Below, in pieces: positions 58,317 through 64,000 of a stretch of DNA of 64,000 nucleotides. Origin of the DNA: Gliomastix tumulicola (lineage: Eukaryota; Ascomycota; Sordariomycetes; Hypocreales; Bionectriaceae); NCBI GenBank assembly GCA_001599755.1, contig BCHX01000006.1:3273336-3337335 (forward strand), given 5' to 3'. A program made the translations under genes and the position numbers. Each line of letters opens with the position of its first letter. Position 1 is the stretch's first letter. The notes beneath the pieces were generated by a model that was not told the origin of the DNA, did not search any database, and saw nothing but the letters and a program-made list of their open reading frames with translations.

Positions 58317-58670
58317 CTACTTCTTGCAGAGCTTCCGCGCCCAGTCCCTGGCCTTGAGCCTGTTGAGAACGTTGTTTGTCAGCATGGTGGGAAGAATACT
58401 ACCAGTCTAGCGCTTTTTGGGGGGGTTGAATACGTACGCATCCTTGTTGCTGCACTTGGCCTTGACGCAGATGGTCGCGGTCTCCCTGTACTTCTCCGAC
58501 AGGCAGAGACAGGCCAGGTCCGACGGGCTCGCGCACCCGCTCTCGACGATGCCCTTGGCGAGGCAGTCGTGGGCGCACTTGGGCACCTCGTCGAGGTTCC
58601 AGGCGTCCTGAGCCTGGACGGCGGGGGAGACAGCTCCCAGGAGGACGAGAATAGCGTTGATGGCCTTCAT
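58317..58670 (-). CDS. Small secreted CFEM-domain protein, two exons
   Basis: Exons (minus) 58670-58438 and 58359-58317 give 91 residues; the 78-bp intron (GTACGT donor, CAACAG acceptor) is needed to supply the eighth cysteine. Without it the frame would end in a run of prolines and lysines. Signal peptide residues 1-20 (ends VQA). The mature chain has the eight-cysteine CFEM pattern: C32, C36, C46, C54, C56, C68, C73, C89, with PKCAHDC, GCASPSDLACLC and ICVKAKC. Asp51, three before C54, is in the position of the haem-iron-binding Asp of yeast haemophore CFEM proteins. There is no GPI-anchor tail, so it is a soluble secreted protein: candidate haemophore or plant-interaction effector. A TATA box lies 122 bp upstream. 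Confidence 0.92.
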
Positions 58671-59322
58671 CTTGGTGGTATCTTGGTAGTGGTGGTGGTG
58701 GTGGTAGTGATGTGGAAGATGAAAATGGTGTGTAGGTGGCTTCTTCGTGCGAGTTGATGATGATGGCGAAATCGATCGGCTGGTTGGGTAGTTTATATAG
58801 GTTCGTTGGCCAACCGCAAGTAGAATGCCACACCAACCTCCCCCCCCTTCTTAAGGTTCTGTTGAAACCTTTCACTTTCATGACTTTGGCAAGGAGGTTG
58901 GTTGGTCTGTCCGATCCGGGGCGATGAAAAGCCACTATCCAACCTGATTAGACTTCTTGAGCCACCGCCAACCACCCCTCGATGTCTGTTATGAGGACAG
59001 AATTCTGCTTCCTCCACTGTCTCTCCTCCCCACCAAGTCAATAAGCCTGTTTCATGGACACCAACCTCCCGAGATTCCGGTTTACACGCATCCTCTCTCA
59101 GCTGAGGCGCCTTGTTGGGGTGGCGCGCGGGGTCGGACTGTCGCTGGCTAGTCAGCCGCGGTTTCTGAAATCTGAGAGGGGCCATCTCTTGGCTTTGTTG
59201 TTGAGCTTGGAATCTGGTTGGGGCTCATCCGTTGATTGGGCTGGGGCTTTCAGGCGTAAAGACTTCCCAAATTAGATACTGGTCTCTGAGAAAACCCATT
59301 GGCTGCCGGTTGGTCGCCAGCA
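58671..59322. other. CFEM promoter and 3' flank of the ankyrin gene
   Basis: About 650 bp; GGT/GGTA repeats at 58685-58710 near the CFEM start. Nothing else recognisable. Confidence 0.5.
58792..58799 (-). promoter_or_regulatory. TATA box of the CFEM gene
   Basis: TATATAAA on the minus strand, 122-129 bp upstream of the start codon. Confidence 0.6.
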
Positions 59323-61514
59323 TCAGTCGACATTGCGGCCTTCAAATGGGCTCACAGGCAGCAGCGTTGGGTTGTCTTCCATCATGATGGCATCAAGATG
59401 CTGCGGATCGGCACCCTTCAGCAGGAGCAGCCGCTTCACCTTGGGAGATCCGTTGTAGCACGCCCAATGGAGAAGAGACCATCTGTCATCGACGTCCTCG
59501 GCGCCGTAGATCCTTGGTTCATCGCTATCATCCTCTTCGTTGTCGTCTTCGTTATGGCCGGCATCCCAAAAGACGTCGTCGTATCCTATCAATTCCTCGT
59601 CTCGGCTGGTGTCTGCGAGCGCATCCATAAACATCTGCCACCTGTTTGGTCCGACGTAAATGGCGATATCGGCAGCTGTGAGCTCTCTGTATGATAGCTC
59701 AGGATCTTCCGGCAGCGGTGCGGGATGTGTCTTCTGATTCACGTCGACACCACTGTCCAGGACCATCCGCATCACTTTGGGAGCACCAAAGTACGTGCAG
59801 CAGTGCAAGAGGTTCCATCCATCGCCGTCCAGGGACTCGTAGACTCCGTCACCAGAACTCTCAACAATGGTCTGGAACGTATCGACATTGTCGTGCGACG
59901 CAGCAAAGAAGAGTGCTGTCCAGCCGTACCACTCCGCCCTCAAGTCCAGCGATGCCCCAAGACGCAAAAAGGCCTTGACGTCTTCGGCCGTGCCCACGGC
60001 GGCAGCGCGATGGAAGGCTGTCCACCCTCTGCTGTCGCAGGCGTTCACCTCGGTGAAGCCGTGGGCGAGACAGAGGCGCATGAACTCTGCTGATCCGTCG
60101 AGCCGGCCATCGTTGACCCATAGGTAGGAGAGCACAGAGTATCCGTCGTTGTCTACATGCTCGAGGTCCGCCCCCTTGGACAGAAGCATCCGTGCAATGT
60201 CGGGCTTGTTGCGGAGGAAGCATGTCTGCAGCGCTGTCCTGCGAGCCGGAGTGTCAGCAGAGGTACCTCAAAGCTGTGCAGACAGACCAGTTGATCGATA
60301 GTCGTACATGTTATGATCCCCATACGCCATGTCAGGGTCAGCTCCGTGTTCGAGGAGGAGGCGAACCAGTCTCGCTGACCCGCTGTTGATAGCATACTGT
60401 CCAATGCCAAATTAGCAAGAATCCTCATCGGACTTTGATATGTGCACGTACATCAAGCACCGGTAGTCCTGATGCTGTCACGTCACTCCCGTGGCCGAGC
60501 CCAGTCGTCAACAGCTGGCGAGCGCGGTTGAAATCTCCAGCTTTACATGCGAGCGCCATGTCAGAATCGGTCGGAACAATATTGTGCACGTGGAACATTC
60601 TGTCAAAACTCGGGTTCTGAAGAGACATCTGCAGCCGGACCGAGTACAGCTTCCCCAGCAGGGACACGTTCACGGCGGCACGGTATTGTGTACCCTCCTC
60701 CTTGGGCAGCGTGACGACACGGGCGGAGAAGCCCAGGCTTTCGAACTGCGCACTCCAGGGAACGAGCTTATGTGGCGTTGTGATCACTTGTGTCGTCGTT
60801 TCCTTGGTCGGTTCGACCTCCGTCTCGGTGATGCTCAGTCCGGCGAGCTTGGTCTCGATATCTGACGGCGTTGGCTTGTGGCTGGTTTGATTGAGGACGG
60901 CGATGTTGATGGCGTTCGTGTTTAGCAGCTCGCCGCTTTCGATCTTGCTCAGTGTAGACTTTTGTTGCAATAGGGCTCCGTATATCATCCGGCTAACTCG
61001 TCTAGCGCGGGGTGTTAGACGCGACGTCGAGAACAGGGCACGGAAGAACGTACAGTTGCTCAGCCGCCACGACCCCTTGGAGGGTGCTCTCGGCAGCCTT
61101 TAGCTTCCCCTTCAGACCTTCCAAGACGCCCTTATCCTTTATTGCCCATCGGACTTTGCTCTTCCACGTATGCGGCTCGGAGCGCAGCGGGAAAGCCTCC
61201 TCGATGCTCGACAGCAGGTCACGGGCCGTTGTCATAGCCAAGACGAACGAGGCTCGATCCATACCGACATCGTCACTCGACCCATGTTGCAAGCGGCGGT
61301 TCTTGTCTGATTTCGAGGGAGGCGTATAAGGAGGCAAGGTTAGCAAATCCAGACCCTGGATCTCTTCCCGGAGCAGCAAAGCGTGCTTGCGGGCAAAGTT
61401 GAGGTCCTCGTCAGCGACTTTGTAGTCATTTCTGAAGGCAGCTATGGCGCTGTTGAGTCTCGTCACGCTGTCCAAGATGCCGACGACGCCAGCCGTGACG
61501 GACAGCGGATCCAT
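59323..61514 (-). CDS. HeLo/STAND-N-terminal ankyrin protein without NACHT, four exons
   Basis: Exons (minus) 61514-61054, 61001-60452, 60396-60308 and 60238-59323 give 671 residues; introns are 52, 55 and 69 bp with GTACGT/GTACGT/GTACGA donors. The N-terminus MDPLSVTAGVVGILDSV is the hallmark of fungal STAND N-terminal (HeLo-like, PF17111-type) domains, followed by helical segments to about residue 230 (FRNDYKVADEDLNFARKHALLL, STLQGVVAAEQL, SKIESGELL). A beta-rich linker (FSARVVTLP, YSVRLQMSLQNP) leads to ankyrin repeats from about residue 310 to the end (ALACKAGDFNRARQLL, INSGSARLVRLLLEHGADP, GWTAFHRAAAVGTAEDVKAFL, GWTALFFAASHDN, SLLHWACYNGSPKVKRLLLLKGADP). There is no P-loop, so it lacks the NTPase switch of full NLRs. 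HeLo-like domains can be membrane-acting cell-death effectors; whether this one is active is unknown. Confidence 0.88.
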
Positions 61515-62238
61515 GAAGACAGCTCCGATGGGAAAGGTGACGTTGAGGCTGGTTCTAAGCGTGCACTGATCAACAGTTCGGTTAGGCGAAATCCACTATC
61601 CACGAGAAGAATAACGTAATAATGGGAGAAGATCAGATTAAGTTACGATATGGGCCAGCCCTACGAAGTAACTGCAATCGTCCATCAGGGCAGTGGTTCG
61701 CCCGTTGCCTTATTGTCAGGGGTCCTTGTTTTGGGCGGTGAATGTGACCTTCAAGGACCATGGATAAATTTGGCCCCGAACAGGGAGTCCAGCGTCAAGA
61801 TTGGCCTCCTTTTGCACTTTGAAGGACACTATTGGCCTGCCTGCATCCGCTGTCGGATTGGCGATATCCCTTTGGTCTGGGATTGGTCGGTTAACGAGGA
61901 AGTGCTCATGACAGCAGGGGACAGGGGTCATGCGCGGGGTTTGCGCTGTCAGGAAGCTCCCCCTTCAGCCTCCCTCTTTTCGCAGGGCAGTCATTTGGCA
62001 CAAATTCCAGGAATGAGACGGATCGGAAGACGAATGACCAAGACCAGTGTCTGATTCTCAAAGGTGCCAGAGGGCTCGGCTGAGGATAGAAGAGTAGCTC
62101 TACACATTCGTCCCGTAGCAAGCCCGGCGGTCGTTTCTGATGCAGCCCTTCTTCCAGTGAGGGATTTGGGCTTGCTGACATCCATCCATCCACTCCCGCA
62201 TCCCAGTCGTTCGACGACACCCCGGCCAGCACCTACCC
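61515..62238. other. Promoter of the ankyrin gene / 3' flank of GNAT gene
   Basis: About 720 bp with no supported gene. Confidence 0.5.
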
Positions 62239-62751
62239 TCATGACTTCTGTTGGTGGGACAGAGACATGTACGTAGCATCGTCCCCGTAGTCCCGTAGCT
62301 TCTCCGTGAGGACAGTATCGTCATCGATGGGCTCGATGGTGAATCCAAACCGCGCCCAGAAAGCCGACGTGCCGTAGACAGAGATCAAGCACGTCGACGG
62401 GAACCGCTCCTCCGCCACCGTGAGAAGTTTCTTCACACCCTCGGCGGCAAACCTCTGACCCCGCAGCTTCGGCAGGATGGCGAGATCGTGGATGTAGTAC
62501 TGGTTCGCCTCGGGGCTGATCTCGCCCAGGAGGCTGTCGAGGGCCGGCGGCCGGTGGTATTTGATGGGGTGCGAGATGGTGTAGCCGCACACCTCGCCGT
62601 CGGCGTCTGCGAGGATGAGGCAGCCCTGCGGGAAGAGCTTGACGCGCTCGGTGAACATCTCGGCGCTCTCTGGGAGGTCTGGATGGACCTCGTCGGCGAC
62701 GCGGAGGAGGCCGGGAATATCGCCGACGGTCATCTCCCGCCAGGAAGCCAT
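62239..62751 (-). CDS. GNAT-family N-acetyltransferase
   Basis: Single-exon protein of 170 residues from the ATG at 62751 (MASWREMTVGDIPGLLRVA); the longer open frame upstream has no ATG. It has the GNAT order: helix alpha-1 with DEVHPDLPESAEMF, strands CLILADADGEVCGYTISHPI, motif A YYIHDLAILPKLRGQRFAAEG (acetyl-CoA pyrophosphate loop RGQRFA, a variant of R/QxxGxG/A), and motif B CLISVYGTSAFWARFGFTIE. The acceptor substrate cannot be told from sequence. No signal peptide. Divergent from the flavin amine oxidase, which could point to linked amine metabolism but this is only positional. Confidence 0.88.
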   Translation of the reverse strand: MASWREMTVGDIPGLLRVADEVHPDLPESAEMFTERVKLFPQGCLILADADGEVCGYTISHPIKYHRPPALDSLLGEISPEANQYYIHDLAILPKLRGQRFAAEGVKKLLTVAEERFPSTCLISVYGTSAFWARFGFTIEPIDDDTVLTEKLRDYGDDATYMSLSHQQKS

Positions 62752-63570
62752 TGGTACGCCTGTCCCCTGACCTTGGAGTCCAGAATGATCGGGAAAAAGG
62801 GATTGAAAAGTTGACAAGACAAACAGGCTCGCTCAAAATGAAGCAGTGTGGTGAATCATCAGTAGCCACTGATCTAGCACTGAAATTCCACCGCTAAGGC
62901 AGACTTCTTCAGCGGGGCTTCAGCTGCGAGGCAGCCTACCCTGGAGCAGCGCTGAAGATTCCCAACTCTTCGATATCAACTCATCTCTCTCATACACGTC
63001 TCGCCAATTTGGAGTATGAAAAGGCGTCTAATGTAAGTAGGACATATGTTCTTAGGTTTGACGTGGAATAAGGTGTGCAAAATCCCGTGAACTCATGCAG
63101 AGAACTTTGTCGTTTTTGGTACACAAACAGAGACTCATCAATAGGCTACATACTAACGTAGCATGTCGCAATTCATTCCTCTCCGTCGACTATTTCCTGC
63201 GTTTCCTGGAGGAATATCTAGGAGGCACAATCTCTGAAGAGCTGTCAATCATTTCCCAATTGCCCCAGTGCAACCCCCCGATGGCGCAGCTGAGCAGCGA
63301 TTTGCTGCGCGCACAGCAACGCCATCTGGAATCATTCCGCTAAAAACCGGGTCTTTTCAGCACCAGAAACGCCTGCTTGTGTGCCAGTGGCGCAGCGGAG
63401 GTCGGCCAAAGCCGAGGCCAACGAAGAGAAAAACTTGCAGATCCTTTTTGCAATGCCACAACCTCGCAACGGTCACTATAAAGAACCTTCAACCCTTTTT
63501 GGATTTGCTTCCTCAGGCCTCAAAGGTTCTCGGCTTCAGTAGACAACCTCCTTCGCATGTACAATTGCAA
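62752..63570. other. Divergent promoter region (GNAT / amine oxidase)
   Basis: About 820 bp. An 82-codon open frame at 63095-63343 has protein-like composition but no recognisable domain; I do not call it. A TATAAAG element at 63478-63484 lies about 90 bp upstream of the amine oxidase start. Confidence 0.45.
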
Positions 63571-64000
63571 ATGGGACCCGGTATGAGCACGCAGGCACCT
63601 GCTCCTCCAAACCACTCAAAGGAGATCTGCATCATCGGCGCAGGCGTCAGTGGCCTCCGAGCAGCCGGTATACTATCTGACCCGAGCTTTGGCTTCAATG
63701 TCACCATCTTGGAGGCGCGTGATCGTGTCGGCGGACGGATACAGCAGAGTGACAGGCTCGGGATACCGATCGATCTTGGTGCCAGTTGGATCCATGGCAC
63801 GGAAGGAAATCCCATCGTGGCACTCGCCGACAAGGCTGGCTCGCCTACAGTAGCATGCGGGGCCGTCTATTCTATCTGTGATAGCAAGGGACAATGGCTC
63901 GACAGAGAGCTTGCTCGACGTCGTTATGAAGAGGTCTGGGATATCTTGGAACTGGCAATGGAGAAGAGCAAGAACGAGTCTGGGTCCATACCCGACAAAG
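63571..64000 (+). CDS. Flavin-containing amine oxidase, N-terminal part (runs off window)
   Basis: Open from the ATG at 63571 (MGPGMSTQAPAPP) to the window end, 143 codons; the 3' part lies outside. ATG at 63583 is an alternative. It has the FAD-binding Rossmann motif ICIIGAGVSGLRAAG, then VTILEARDRVGGRI and LGASWIHGTEGNP, the standard opening of the polyamine oxidase / monoamine oxidase / LSD1-like amine oxidase superfamily. Without SWIRM-type sequence before it, a polyamine oxidase-like enzyme is likelier than a histone demethylase. No signal peptide or intron in the visible part. Confidence 0.9.
   Translation, partial: MGPGMSTQAPAPPNHSKEICIIGAGVSGLRAAGILSDPSFGFNVTILEARDRVGGRIQQSDRLGIPIDLGASWIHGTEGNPIVALADKAGSPTVACGAVYSICDSKGQWLDRELARRRYEEVWDILELAMEKSKNESGSIPDK

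Noticed and set aside
63095..63343. 82-codon plus-strand frame with protein-like composition
   Set aside because: No domain, no signal peptide and no splice extension; lies in the promoter region of the amine oxidase.
1..64000. tRNA genes, rRNA, CRISPR arrays
   Set aside because: Scanning for T-loop/B-box-like GGTTCGAATCC on both strands and for regularly spaced repeats found nothing convincing; CRISPR is not expected in a fungal nuclear genome.

Overview
The window is nuclear DNA of a filamentous ascomycete (Pezizomycotina, probably a sordariomycete-like plant-associated or saprotrophic fungus). The evidence is protein-coding genes split by short introns (50-95 bp, GTNNGT donors, CTAAC/CTGAC-like branch sites), a four-exon eS30 ribosomal gene, an exon-junction-complex Y14 gene, Zn2Cys6, bZIP-DUF3425 and C2H2 regulators, fungal NLR-type proteins, a CFEM protein and several secreted plant-polysaccharide enzymes. 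Genes lie on both strands with no operons. One scaffold gap (10 N inside a poly-G run) lies just upstream of the GH3 gene.

Layout. 0.7-7.5 kb: DUF4246 protein, acyl-CoA thioesterase, secreted DUF4874/DUF4832-like protein, and a galactose/alcohol oxidase (AA5_2) gene broken by several single-base frame changes. 7.5-9.9 kb: gene-poor, with a decayed reading frame. 9.9-13.2 kb: SDR oxidoreductase and a divergent Zn2Cys6 regulator. 13.9-17.6 kb: a 1,145-residue low-complexity protein with a conserved Cys-rich C-terminus, preceded by 3.4 kb of gene-free DNA. 21-25.8 kb: PAF-acetylhydrolase-like lipase, NmrA-like protein, bZIP-DUF3425 protein. 26.2-31.2 kb: a divergent secreted pair, GH43 and DUF5695. 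31.6-33.3 kb: eS30 and Y14 housekeeping genes. 33.9-36.8 kb: intracellular-type GH3 beta-glucosidase with PA14 domain. 36.8-42.6 kb: gene-free. 42.6-48.8 kb: C2H2 protein, a PNP-NACHT-ankyrin NLR and a cupin. 49.5-56.3 kb: nitronate monooxygenase, secreted GH35 beta-galactosidase, secreted CE2-type esterase. 57-64 kb: four-helix membrane protein, CFEM small secreted protein, ankyrin protein with a HeLo/STAND-type N-terminus, GNAT acetyltransferase, and the start of a flavin amine oxidase.

Two themes stand out. First, scattered hemicellulose/pectin side-chain enzymes (GH43, DUF5695, GH3, GH35, CE2, AA5_2), some in pairs that could be co-regulated. Second, self/non-self or defence-type proteins (PNP-NACHT-ANK, HeLo-like-ANK) near a CFEM candidate effector. 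No secondary-metabolite core enzyme, intact transposon, tRNA, rRNA or CRISPR array was seen. All exon joins were worked out by hand from splice signals and reading-frame continuity; function calls rest on recognised motifs and family resemblance, not on database searches.
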